A stretch of 64,000 nucleotides of DNA from Vallitalea longa. GTDB taxonomy: Bacteria; Bacillota; Clostridia; Lachnospirales; Vallitaleaceae. Under the pieces are notes generated by a model that was not told the origin of the DNA, ran no database searches, and saw only the letters and a program-made list of their open reading frames with translations. Within the stretch, counting starts at the first letter, position 1. Every line of letters begins with the position of its first letter. The stretch covers positions 248,001 to 312,000 of the forward strand of contig NZ_BRLB01000003.1 in the NCBI RefSeq assembly GCF_027923465.1. The letters are read 5' to 3'. Made by a program: the position numbers and the translations under genes. Shown in pieces: positions 18,992 through 27,298 of this stretch.

Positions 18992-19024
18992 AAACTGCCG
19001 AAAATTATTATCGGCAGTTTTTTA
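18992..19024 (+). terminator. Hairpin terminator after the secreted acidic protein
   Basis: AAACTGCCGA (18992-19001) pairs exactly with TCGGCAGTTT (19011-19020) and runs into a T tract. Confidence 0.88.
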
Positions 19025-19060
19025 AAATTACTATAAAATGAAGTTGTTATATGAAGTGTT

Positions 19061-19130
19061 GTTATAATATTAATGGTGTATTGACGATATTTTCATTTTA
19101 TTTCTTAAGAGGACATTTTTGGAAACAAAA
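19061..19130 (+). pseudogene. Duplicated fragment of traX
   Basis: About 70 bases closely match traX bases 17717-17786. Translated, it reads INGVLTIFSFYFLRGHFWKQ against YGILTIFLFYLFRGHFWKQ of TraX, then hits a stop. It lies directly before the third BlaI-type promoter. It is a relic of a second traX copy that once stood here or of a local duplication. Confidence 0.75.
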
Positions 19131-19133
19131 GTA

Positions 19134-19185
19134 TTGAAATCAAATGACTATTGTGTTAGTATGAAAATGACTATTACAATAGTTT
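19134..19185 (+). promoter_or_regulatory. BlaI-type operator/promoter 3 (autoregulation of blaI-M56)
   Basis: TTGAAA (19134-19139), 17 bases, TAGTAT (19157-19162) form a sigma-A-type promoter. The spacer holds TGACTATTG (19145-19153). The dyad TGACTATTACAATAGTTT follows at 19168-19185, slightly less perfect than the other two copies. The position predicts that the regulator represses its own operon. Confidence 0.75.
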
Positions 19186-19200
19186 TTTGGAGGTATTGAT

Positions 19201-19560
19201 ATGAGTATAAAACTATTCGATTCAGAGTTGAAAGTAATGGAAGTGTTATGGGAAAAAGGAGATCTAGCCGCAGGAAAGATAGCTAAATCTTTAAAAGTAG
19301 ATATTGGATGGAACAGAAATACTACTTATACAGTTATTAAAAAATGTATAGCAAAAGGTGCTATTTCTAGGTATGAACCTAATTTCATGTGCAGCGCAAA
19401 TATCAGTAAAGAGCAAGCTCAACAATATGAAACAAAAGAGTTAATTGATAAGATGTTTGATGGCTCTACAGAAAAATTTTTCGCAGCTTTTATTGGTAAT
19501 CAAAATCTTTCAAAAGAAGAGATAGAAAAATTAAAGAAAATGGTTACTAAGTCAAAGTGA
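19201..19560 (+). CDS. BlaI/MecI/CopY family transcriptional repressor
   Basis: A 119-residue winged-helix repressor beginning MSIKLFDSELKVMEVLWEKG, with the recognition-helix region WNRNTTYTVIKKCIAKGAI near residues 40-60. BlaI/MecI proteins bind DNA as dimers and are inactivated by a partner M56 membrane peptidase; that partner is encoded immediately downstream. GGAGGTATTG precedes the ATG. The three palindromes at 17183, 18179 and 19168 are its likely operators. Antibiotic resistance is not implied, since no beta-lactamase or PBP gene is in view. Confidence 0.92.
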   Translation: MSIKLFDSELKVMEVLWEKGDLAAGKIAKSLKVDIGWNRNTTYTVIKKCIAKGAISRYEPNFMCSANISKEQAQQYETKELIDKMFDGSTEKFFAAFIGNQNLSKEEIEKLKKMVTKSK

Positions 19561-19570
19561 GGTGTATATA

Positions 19571-20863
19571 TTGGATATAGTTAAAATAAGTTTGAATACA
19601 AGTTTTTTTATAATATTTGTAATTATTTTGAGAGCTATTGCAATGTACCATATTCCCAAAAGGATATTTGTAATGTTATGGGATATAGCGATCTTACTGC
19701 TTATTGTACCTTTCCGTATTCCCTCGCATTTGAAGATACATTCTTTTATAAACAATATATTTAATAATGTTATTGATGGTATTTCACCTTCTACTAATGC
19801 AAATAATAATATTACTATAATAAGTGATTCCGTTTCTAATATAAGGGATATTTCTGTTAGAGACAGTAATAATCTTAATACATGGTTTGTTATATGGATT
19901 ATAGGAATAAGTGTTTTAATTATTTATTTTACGATATCATTCATTAAATCATCAAAAAGGTTACAATTAGCAATACCAATTAGTGATAATAATTTTATTA
20001 CTAATTGGATTCAAGAACAGAAATTAAAACGTAAGATAAAAGTCTTATGTCTAGATAGAATAACATCCCCTGTCACCTGTGGTATCTTTCGACCTAAGAT
20101 TATACTCCCTAAAATCATAGATTATTCCAATGAAAAACAATTAGATTTTATATTGACTCATGAATTGATGCATATAAAAAGATTTGATGTCTTGTTAAAA
20201 TCAATTTTAATAATAGTTACGTGTATTTATTGGTTTAACCCTTTGGTATGGATAATGTATGTTTTAGTAAATAGAGATATGGAGATTTCATGTGATGAAA
20301 AAGTATTATCAATATTTGGAGAGGAATCTAAGTCAGAATATGCCTTATCTCTAATAAATCTAGTAGAACCTAAAGCAGAATTTTCACATGTCTATAGCTA
20401 TTTCGGTAAAAATGCTATTCAAGAAAGAATCGTTATGATAATGAATTTCAATAAAATATCAAAATTAACAGTTACAGCTCTTATTGCTCTTGTATTAAGT
20501 TTTACAAGTATATTTGCAATGACAAAGGCTGAAGAAACACCTAATGAAGTTAAAAAATATATAGATGATAAAAATAGAGAAATAACATTTGATGGATTAC
20601 ATGAACAAATATTTGATGCCAATGAAAATATTTATACTATAGATTTTGATTATAATAATAATTTTGAATCAAATCAGTCTGATGTAATTTATGATTTTGA
20701 AGATAATACATCTTCAGAATCAACATATATAACTATTATGACTGACGATTCAAATGAAATGAACAGTGAAAGGACTATCATATATAAACCATATGAAGAA
20801 AAAGAATATTTAACTGAGGACGGTTTTTCAGTTAAGAGTTCAATTGTAATTGATCAGAATTAA
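19571..20863 (+). CDS. M56 family (BlaR1/MecR1-like) membrane metallopeptidase sensor
   Basis: About 430 residues. The N-terminal half has membrane segments, and the zinc-peptidase motif HELMH (near residue 197) sits in LTHELMHIKRFDVL with the downstream partner Glu in MEISCDEKVL. A final membrane segment near residue 300 (LTVTALIALVLSFTSIFAM) leads to an acidic extracellular tail of about 120 residues. The tail has no penicillin-binding domain, so the signal sensed is unknown. The TTG at 19571 is preferred because TGAGGTG lies 6 bases before it; a GTG at 19562 is possible. Co-transcribed with the BlaI-type repressor, whose cleavage it should trigger. Confidence 0.88.
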   Translation: MDIVKISLNTSFFIIFVIILRAIAMYHIPKRIFVMLWDIAILLLIVPFRIPSHLKIHSFINNIFNNVIDGISPSTNANNNITIISDSVSNIRDISVRDSNNLNTWFVIWIIGISVLIIYFTISFIKSSKRLQLAIPISDNNFITNWIQEQKLKRKIKVLCLDRITSPVTCGIFRPKIILPKIIDYSNEKQLDFILTHELMHIKRFDVLLKSILIIVTCIYWFNPLVWIMYVLVNRDMEISCDEKVLSIFGEESKSEYALSLINLVEPKAEFSHVYSYFGKNAIQERIVMIMNFNKISKLTVTALIALVLSFTSIFAMTKAEETPNEVKKYIDDKNREITFDGLHEQIFDANENIYTIDFDYNNNFESNQSDVIYDFEDNTSSESTYITIMTDDSNEMNSERTIIYKPYEEKEYLTEDGFSVKSSIVIDQN

Positions 20864-20888
20864 TAATAAAAAATATCTTATTTTATAG

Positions 20889-20919
20889 AACTGTCGAAAA
20901 ATATTTCGACAGTTTTTAT
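20889..20919 (+). terminator. Hairpin terminator after the M56 gene
   Basis: AACTGTCGAAA (20889-20899) pairs exactly with TTTCGACAGTT (20904-20914), followed by TTTTA. Confidence 0.88.
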
Positions 20920-21114
20920 ATTGAAAAACAATTTATGTCTACTCTGAAATCATTATAACATAACATACTTTAATAAAGCAAAGCTTTAAAACAATTAAGT
21001 TTTTTATATGATATAACACCTTGTATTAAATTATTTTAAGAAATTTATAAAAAAATTTTATTTATAATTAAACGTTTTTTTCTTAAAAAATACAGTAATT
21101 ATGGGGATTTTTGT

Positions 21115-21150
21115 TGAATATTTATCCGAAAAGCATTGAATATAAATTCA
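21115..21150. promoter_or_regulatory. Tandem ARG-box-like operator upstream of arcA
   Basis: TGAATATAAATTCA (21137-21150) is a full match to the ArgR/AhrC core TGAAT-N4-ATTCA. A weaker copy, TGAATATTTATCCG, begins 22 bases upstream (21115-21128). Paired boxes about two helical turns apart are the classic ArgR arrangement. They lie about 275 bases before arcA in a 500-base AT-rich gap in which I recognised nothing else. Confidence 0.65.
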
Positions 21151-21424
21151 TAATATTTTAAAGGGTGTTTTAATTTAAAAAAGGTGGTTGTTATTGGAGG
21201 ATAATTATGTGATAATATGTATGTAAAAGTGCATATTTCTGACACATGAACAATATTATTCATGATATGTTTGCTAATGACATTTCCTATTTGCTAAGCT
21301 TACTTACTCATTCATTAACACAATTCTATAACTTTAATATAAATGAGAAAATAAAGATATTTATCACATAGTTAATAGTATTAATTTTCTCAGCTAAAAA
21401 ACTTATTGTAAAAGGGGGAAGTTG

Positions 21425-22654
21425 ATGTCTTACGATAATCCACTCCATGTAACATCAGAAATAGGCCGGCTTGTTTCTGTTATTCTGCATAGACCTTCAA
21501 ATGAATTGGAAAATCTAACACCTAATCTAATGGAGAAGCTGTTATTTGATGAAATCCCGTATCTGAAAGAAGCAATACGAGAACATGACTATTTTGCGAA
21601 AACATTAAAAAATCAAGGGGTAGAAGTTCTATATCTACAGGATTTAGCTGTTGAATCAATAACAGATAAAAAGGTTAGAGATAATTTTATAAAAGACTTC
21701 TTAAATGAAGCGAGAATCTACGATGTAAGAATGAAATATGCACTCTTGGAGTATTTTGATAGTAAAGATAATGGTATGCTTGTAAGAAAAATGATGTCAG
21801 GAATTAGAAAAAACGAATTACCTAATATAGCCTATAAATCTTTGGCTTATTTAGTGGATGACACATATCCTTTTATACTTGACCCTATGCCCAATCTATA
21901 TTTTACGAGGGATCCAGCTGCTGCTATAGGAAATGGTATAACTCTTAATAAAATGAGAACATCTACAAGAAACAGAGAAACATTATTCATGAAATATATA
22001 ATTGAAAATCATCCGAGATTCAAGGATGCTGATATACCAATATTATATAATCGAAATGAAAAGACTTCATTAGAAGGTGGAGATACATTAGTTCTTAATA
22101 AAAATGTGTTGGCTATAGGTATATCGGAAAGATCAGAAGCACATTCAATAGAGACACTTGCTCATAATATTTTTAACTCTGGTCAGAGTTTTCATACTAT
22201 ACTTGCATTCAACATACCTAAGAAAAGAGCATTTATGCATCTGGATACAGTCTTTACTATGATAGATTATAATAAATTTACAATTCATCACGAAATCGAA
22301 GGTCCATTGACAGTTTATTCAATAACAAAAGATAATAATGGTAATATCAAAATTAGTGAAGAGAATGCTACTTTGGAAGACATACTCAAAAAATATCTTG
22401 GCTTAACGGATATTAAGTTGATTCGCTGTGCAGGTGGTGACAAGATTGATGGACCTAGAGAACAATGGAATGATGGTTCTAACACTTTGGCAATAGCACC
22501 TGGAGAAGTTGTTGTTTATTCAAGAAATTATGTTACCAATAGAATTCTTAATGAAAATGGAGTAAAGACACATGTTATTCATAGTTCTGAGTTATCACGA
22601 GGCAGAGGTGGTCCTAGATGTATGAGTATGCCAATAGTAAGAGAAGAAATTTAA
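21425..22654 (+). CDS. arcA: Arginine deiminase
   Basis: Hydrolyses arginine to citrulline and ammonia, the first step of the arginine deiminase pathway. The protein has 409 residues, the usual length, and starts [16 protein letters not shown]. Family motifs include [10 protein letters not shown] (residues about 158-167), the block [10 protein letters not shown] and the catalytic cysteine Cys399 in [10 protein letters not shown]. The start at 21425 follows AAGGGGGAAG. arcB is next, and the ornithine fermentation genes follow, so the product is channelled to energy generation rather than to biosynthesis. Confidence 0.95.
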   Translation: MSYDNPLHVTSEIGRLVSVILHRPSNELENLTPNLMEKLLFDEIPYLKEAIREHDYFAKTLKNQGVEVLYLQDLAVESITDKKVRDNFIKDFLNEARIYDVRMKYALLEYFDSKDNGMLVRKMMSGIRKNELPNIAYKSLAYLVDDTYPFILDPMPNLYFTRDPAAAIGNGITLNKMRTSTRNRETLFMKYIIENHPRFKDADIPILYNRNEKTSLEGGDTLVLNKNVLAIGISERSEAHSIETLAHNIFNSGQSFHTILAFNIPKKRAFMHLDTVFTMIDYNKFTIHHEIEGPLTVYSITKDNNGNIKISEENATLEDILKKYLGLTDIKLIRCAGGDKIDGPREQWNDGSNTLAIAPGEVVVYSRNYVTNRILNENGVKTHVIHSSELSRGRGGPRCMSMPIVREEI

Positions 22655-22759
22655 ACTTATCATATTACTTAGAATCTATTATTCATATTATGACATAGAT
22701 AGGAATATTCAGTAAGAGTGATAAGAAATAAATTATAATTTTATAAGGAGGAAGGTAAG

Positions 22760-23749
22760 ATGGGTTTTAATTTAAAAGGAAGACATTTATTATCGTTAGA
22801 GGATTACTCTAAGAAGGAAATTGAGTATTTAATTGATTTGGCTAGTGAATTGAAAAGACAAAAATACGCAGGTATCCGACCAAAAAATCTTGAAGGTAAA
22901 AACATAGCATTGATTTTTGAAAAACCTTCTACAAGAACAAGATGTGCATTTGTAACAGCGGCTGTTGATGAAGGAGCTCATCCAGAATATCTAGGAAAAG
23001 GCGATATTCAATTAGGGAAAAAAGAGTCAGTAGCTGATACGGCTAGAGTATTAGGAAGAATGTTTGATGGTATTCAATTTAGAGGATTCAGCCATGATAC
23101 AGTAACAGATCTTGCAAAATACGCAGGTGTTCCTGTATGGAATGGACTTACAGATAAATTTCACCCAACTCAAGTATTAGCAGATTTTCTTACTATTTTT
23201 GAACATAAAGGTTATTTGAAAGGAATAAAATTTGCATATGTGGGTGATGGAAGAAACAATATGGCTAACTCATTAATGATAGGTGCATCAAAAGTTGGAA
23301 TGGACTTTAGAATAGTATCTCCAAAAGAGTTATTCCCAGAACAATCATTGGTTAATAAAGCAGAAGCTTATGCAAAAGAATCTAGTGCAAAAATAACAGT
23401 TACTGATGATATCAGTGAAGGAATAAGCGGTGTTGATGTAATCTACACAGATGTATGGGTTTCCATGGGAGAAGAAGAACATTTTGAAGAAAGAATCAAA
23501 TTATTAAAACCATATCAAGTAGATATGAATATGATAAATATGGCGGATGAAGATGTAATATTCATGCATTGCCTACCAGCATTCCATGATCTAAAAACCA
23601 CTGTTGGTAGAGAAATAGAACAGAAGTATGGCATAAGTGAAATGGAAGTCACTGATGAAGTTTTTGAAAGCAAATATTCAGTTGCTTTTGACGAAGCAGA
23701 GAATAGGATGCATACGATTAAAGCTGTTATGGTAGCAACTTTACAATAA
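22760..23749 (+). CDS. arcB: Ornithine carbamoyltransferase, catabolic
   Basis: Converts citrulline and phosphate to ornithine and carbamoyl phosphate in the catabolic direction. 329 residues with the carbamoyl-phosphate motif STRTR ([12 protein letters not shown], near residue 55), the block [10 protein letters not shown] and the ornithine-site motif [16 protein letters not shown] lies before the ATG. The gene lies between arcA and ord, which supports the catabolic role. No carbamate kinase (arcC) gene is in the window, so ATP recovery from carbamoyl phosphate must use a gene elsewhere. Confidence 0.95.
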   Translation: MGFNLKGRHLLSLEDYSKKEIEYLIDLASELKRQKYAGIRPKNLEGKNIALIFEKPSTRTRCAFVTAAVDEGAHPEYLGKGDIQLGKKESVADTARVLGRMFDGIQFRGFSHDTVTDLAKYAGVPVWNGLTDKFHPTQVLADFLTIFEHKGYLKGIKFAYVGDGRNNMANSLMIGASKVGMDFRIVSPKELFPEQSLVNKAEAYAKESSAKITVTDDISEGISGVDVIYTDVWVSMGEEEHFEERIKLLKPYQVDMNMINMADEDVIFMHCLPAFHDLKTTVGREIEQKYGISEMEVTDEVFESKYSVAFDEAENRMHTIKAVMVATLQ

Positions 23750-23766
23750 ATTATTATAGAGCACTT

Positions 23767-23792
23767 ATTTATTACATCAGTATGTAATAAGT
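23767..23792 (+). other. Intercistronic hairpin between arcB and ord
   Basis: An 11-bp stem (23767-23777 with 23782-23792, one G-U) around a CAGT loop, followed by ATTTTAG. It may be a weak terminator or an mRNA processing stem that separates arcAB levels from the ornithine genes. Confidence 0.5.
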
Positions 23793-23812
23793 ATTTTAGA
23801 GGAGGATAAGGT

Positions 23813-24862
23813 ATGGAGAACATAAAAGTTGTTATTTGGGGATTTGGAGCAATGGGTAGCGGAATGGCTAAAATGCTTTTGAAAAAACAAGGTGTCGAAA
23901 TAGTTGGTGTATGTGATAAAGACCCTAACAAAATAGATAAAAGCATGTATGAAGTTCTAGGAGCAGATAGAGGAGATAAAAGAGAAGTTATCATTAAAGG
24001 TAATGAACAAGAAGTCTTTACAGAAAAATGTGCGGATATAGCTTTATTATGTACTGATTCATATGTGAAGGGTGCTTTTAATAAAATTAAATATATAGCA
24101 GAAAAAAAAATAAACATTATATCTACTGCTGAAGAAATGGCATATTCAAAAGCACAGTCTCCTGAATTATCAGAAGAAATTGATAAAATAGCTAAGGCTA
24201 ATGGGGTATCAGTTTTGGGAACTGGAATCAATCCAGGGTTGATAATGGATTTGCTAGCAGTTGTTTTGACAGGAGCATGTGAAGAAGTTGAAAGTATAGA
24301 ATGCGAAAGAGTCAATAGTTTATCACCTTTTGGTCCAACAGTAATGGAAGAACAAGGTGTAGGTATTAAAGCAGAAGATTTCATTAAAAGAGTAGAAGAC
24401 GGTTCTTTAGCAGGTCATGTAGGATTTGCTGAATCAATCAGAATGATTACAGATGCTATAGGTTGGAAATTAGATGGACCTATAAGTCAGGGATGTAAAC
24501 CTATCATTTCTAATGTTTATAGAGAAACTCCATATGCAAAAGTAGAAGCAGGTAATGTTGCTGGTGTTAATATGGTAGGTCACGGTATGGTTAATGGAGA
24601 AAGAAAAATCAATATGATACATCCTCAACAAATAGAACCAGAACTTGAAGGAGTAAGTACTGGTGATTACATAAGAATCAAAGGTGTTCCAGACATAAAT
24701 ATGGCAATTAATCCAGAAATACCAGGTGGCATAGGAACCATTGCAATGTGTGTCAATATGATTCCTCATGTTATTAGTGCAAGAGCAGGTCTAAAAACAA
24801 TGTTGGATTTACCAGTTCCAAGAGCTATCATGGGTGATATGAGAGATTTAATTCAATTATAG
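23813..24862 (+). CDS. ord: 2,4-diaminopentanoate dehydrogenase
   Basis: NAD(P)-dependent oxidative deamination of 2,4-diaminopentanoate to 2-amino-4-oxopentanoate in clostridial ornithine fermentation. The 349-residue protein opens with VVIWGFGAMGSGMAKMLL, a Rossmann motif, then has TGINPGLIMDLL and the block VNSLSPFGPTVMEEQG. Its fold is that of the dihydrodipicolinate reductase-like Ord proteins. GAGGAGGATAAGG precedes the ATG. Position before ortA, ortB, oraS and oraE matches the Clostridium sticklandii-type gene set. Confidence 0.92.
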   Translation: MENIKVVIWGFGAMGSGMAKMLLKKQGVEIVGVCDKDPNKIDKSMYEVLGADRGDKREVIIKGNEQEVFTEKCADIALLCTDSYVKGAFNKIKYIAEKKINIISTAEEMAYSKAQSPELSEEIDKIAKANGVSVLGTGINPGLIMDLLAVVLTGACEEVESIECERVNSLSPFGPTVMEEQGVGIKAEDFIKRVEDGSLAGHVGFAESIRMITDAIGWKLDGPISQGCKPIISNVYRETPYAKVEAGNVAGVNMVGHGMVNGERKINMIHPQQIEPELEGVSTGDYIRIKGVPDINMAINPEIPGGIGTIAMCVNMIPHVISARAGLKTMLDLPVPRAIMGDMRDLIQL

Positions 24863-24883
24863 ATTATTCAAGGTTTATAGAAG

Positions 24884-25009
24884 ATAGAAGTATTGTTTTA
24901 CTTCTATATCAAAATTTTTTACTTGGTATAGCATTTAAATTCTGCTATAGGATAGTCTATCTAGCAAAAGGGGACTATATCTATAAGTGCTATGGGAACT
25001 GTCCTATAG
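24884..25009 (+). other. Structured RNA region between ord and ortA
   Basis: The 258-base gap begins with a 9-bp hairpin (24884-24892 with 24899-24907) and a T-rich tail, a possible attenuator. It is followed by TATAGCA/TGCTATA (24927-24933, 24943-24949) and ATAGTC/GACTAT (24952-24957, 24973-24978). The segment TCCTATAG (25002-25009) can pair either with 24945-24952 or with 24990-24997, so two exclusive folds are possible. No known riboswitch class was recognised. Confidence 0.4.
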
Positions 25010-25120
25010 TGGAATATTTACTATCAGAAAAATAAAGAATGTGAGTTTTTCTTACTGAAAATGTTTCAATTATGGAAATTAATTATTACTATATAGTAAT
25101 AAAAAAGGAGGGTATTTATA

Positions 25121-25429
25121 ATGATCGCAAAAAAAGGTGATTGGGTTAGAATTCATAATATTGTACTTCAACCTGACAAGAGGGCTAGTCATTTGCCTGA
25201 TGATACCAAAAAGTGTCCTCTTGAAATGTGGGTAAAAGGATTCTTAGTAACTGAAGAAGCGTGTATTGATGATGAGGTTGTAATAGAAACATACATAGGA
25301 CGTAAGATGGAAGGAACATTGATAGAATTTAATCCAAGCTATCAACATACTTTTGGAGATTATATTCCTGAGCTTTCTTATATCGGCAATCAGCTTAGGG
25401 CAATTCTTGGAGGTGAAGATAGTGAGTAG
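25121..25429 (+). CDS. ortA: 2-amino-4-oxopentanoate thiolase, small (alpha) subunit
   Basis: Small subunit (102 residues) of the PLP-dependent thiolase that splits 2-amino-4-oxopentanoate with CoA into acetyl-CoA and D-alanine. It begins MIAKKGDWVRIHNIVLQP and contains LPDDTKKCPLEMWVKG, both typical of OrtA. AAGGAGGG lies before the ATG. The last bases overlap the GTG start of ortB by 8 bases, so the subunits are translationally coupled. Confidence 0.92.
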   Translation: MIAKKGDWVRIHNIVLQPDKRASHLPDDTKKCPLEMWVKGFLVTEEACIDDEVVIETYIGRKMEGTLIEFNPSYQHTFGDYIPELSYIGNQLRAILGGEDSE

Positions 25430-26819
25430 AGATAATAGTTATGAAGCAATAATGAGTAGAAAAAATGAGATCATGAAAAAAGCAGTAGGTATTGATTATA
25501 ACGAATTCGAAAGAGAAGGTATCGCTTTTGATTATGAAGAAATGATGAGAAAGACTGGTTATAGTCTGGATCAGATAATAGAGATCGAAAAAAATACTAG
25601 TATAGGGAATACTCCTGTATATGAACTTAAAAATCTAACAAAACTAGCTAGAAAGCTCTCTCCTAGTGGTAAAGGAGCTAGAATTTTCCTTAAAGACGAA
25701 GCAGCTAATCCATCTGGAAGTTTCAAAGCAAGACGTGCAGCTGTCTCGGTGTATCATGCTAAGAAACTTGGATATAAAGGTGTTGTAGCAGCTACTAGTG
25801 GTAATTATGGCGCAGCAGTCGCTAGTCAAGCAGCTATGCAGGGACTAAAATGTATCATTATCCAAGAATGTTATGACAGTATGGGAAAAGGACAGCCAGA
25901 GATAATTGAAAAAGCCAGAAAATGTGAAGCATATGGAGCTGAAGTCATACAGTTGACAGTTGGACCAGAATTATTCTATACCTTTTTAAAAGTACTAGAT
26001 GAAACAGGTTATTTCAATGCATCATTATATACTCCATTCGGTGTAGCAGGAATTGAAACAGTAGGATATGAATTAGCAACATGGTTCAGAGAGAATGAGA
26101 ACAGAGATCCTGATATGGTTGTTGTCACCAATGCAGGAGGCGGAAATCTAACAGGGACTGCAAGAGGATTAAGGAAAGCAGGAGCAAAAGGAACTACTAT
26201 AGTTGGAGCAAGTGTAGACTTGACAGGACTACATATGGCAAGTGATAGTCAATTCAATAAAAAATCATTTACCACAGGTCATACAGGATTCGGAGTACCT
26301 TTTTCAACTAATCCAGATAGGTCAGATGTACCAAGATCGGCAGCACGTCCATTAAGATATATGGACAGATATGTAACTGTATCCCAAGGAGAAGTTTTCT
26401 ATATGACAGAGGCTTTGGCAATGGTCGAGGGACTTGAAAGAGGACCTGCAGGAAATACAGCTGTGACAGCAGCTTTTGACCTAGCTAAACAAATGGATGA
26501 AGATAAGATGATTGTTGTCCAAGAGACAGAATATACTGGTGCTGGTAAACATGTATCCGCTCAGCTATCTTTTGCTAGAGAAAATGGAATCAGTATTGAA
26601 ATAGGTGATCCAGTAAATCAGGTTCCAGGTGAAAATATAATACTACCAAAACATCCAAGTCTAATAAAAGCTAAAGAACTGGATATGATGAAATTGAAAA
26701 AATCTTATATAAAGAATCTAAAATCAGACAAAAGCTTTTCAGATAAGGAGCTTGAGTTTATTAAAGATGAAACTAGATTAAGTATAGAAGAAATAGAAAA
26801 AATAGTAGAACAATTGTAG
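25422..26819 (+). CDS. ortB: 2-amino-4-oxopentanoate thiolase, large (beta, PLP) subunit
   Basis: Catalytic PLP subunit, 465 residues, of the fold-type II (threonine synthase/cysteine synthase-like) family. The PLP lysine is Lys102 in PSGSFKARRA, and the phosphate loop is ATSGNYGAAVASQAA. The GTG at 25422 is chosen because GGAGGTGA inside ortA precedes it and the resulting length fits OrtB; an ATG at 25452 is the alternative. With OrtA it produces alanine and acetyl-CoA, which enter Stickland-type energy metabolism. Confidence 0.92.
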   Translation: MSRDNSYEAIMSRKNEIMKKAVGIDYNEFEREGIAFDYEEMMRKTGYSLDQIIEIEKNTSIGNTPVYELKNLTKLARKLSPSGKGARIFLKDEAANPSGSFKARRAAVSVYHAKKLGYKGVVAATSGNYGAAVASQAAMQGLKCIIIQECYDSMGKGQPEIIEKARKCEAYGAEVIQLTVGPELFYTFLKVLDETGYFNASLYTPFGVAGIETVGYELATWFRENENRDPDMVVVTNAGGGNLTGTARGLRKAGAKGTTIVGASVDLTGLHMASDSQFNKKSFTTGHTGFGVPFSTNPDRSDVPRSAARPLRYMDRYVTVSQGEVFYMTEALAMVEGLERGPAGNTAVTAAFDLAKQMDEDKMIVVQETEYTGAGKHVSAQLSFARENGISIEIGDPVNQVPGENIILPKHPSLIKAKELDMMKLKKSYIKNLKSDKSFSDKELEFIKDETRLSIEEIEKIVEQL

Positions 26820-26914
26820 CTGATTTATAGGTATTAGGTATTTGATTACATTATATATAGGTTATGGGGACTTAGATTATGTAATAGAATATTAAAATTT
26901 AGAGGAGGAAGTTT

Positions 26915-27295
26915 ATGGGTAACAATCGACTGGATGATTATGAGTCAAGAAGAAAACATTTGGAAAATCTATCAGAGGAAGAATTAGAAGAAAGATTTTG
27001 GGAACTTGCTGAAAAAATTGTTGATCCTATGATTGAGATGGCGAAGAACAATACTTCACCTTCAATTGAACGTTCTGTACTTTTGAGAATGGGATTTTCT
27101 AGCATAGAGTCTAAAGCTATAGTTTCAACTTTGATGGAGAAGAAGAAACATCTTGTTGGAAAAGGCGCTGGACATTTAGTATACAGGACTGCCAGAGATA
27201 AAGATATATCAATTAGAGAAGCAGGACTTCGTTTAGCAAATAATGATGAAGAGCTATGGGCTCACTTAGAACAAGTTTTTGGGGGAGGAAAGTAA
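26915..27295 (+). CDS. oraS: D-ornithine 4,5-aminomutase small subunit
   Basis: A 126-residue subunit of the adenosylcobalamin- and PLP-dependent mutase that turns D-ornithine into 2,4-diaminopentanoate. It reads DDYESRRKHLENLSEEELEE at the N-terminus and GKGAGHLVYRTARDKDISIR near the end, as in clostridial OraS. GAGGAGG precedes the ATG. It ends 3 bases before oraE, as expected for subunits made in equal amounts. Confidence 0.93.
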   Translation: MGNNRLDDYESRRKHLENLSEEELEERFWELAEKIVDPMIEMAKNNTSPSIERSVLLRMGFSSIESKAIVSTLMEKKKHLVGKGAGHLVYRTARDKDISIREAGLRLANNDEELWAHLEQVFGGGK

Positions 27296-27298
27296 CAA

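Noticed and set aside
19201-20863. Interpretation of the BlaI/M56 pair as a beta-lactam resistance operon
   Set aside because: The M56 protein lacks a penicillin-binding sensor domain, and no beta-lactamase or PBP2a gene is present.
23515-24384. A 289-codon open frame on the minus strand across the end of arcB and the start of ord
   Set aside because: It lies antisense to two well-identified genes, is rich in Ser/Thr/Ile as expected for a reverse frame of AT-rich coding DNA, and shows no ribosome site or family motif.
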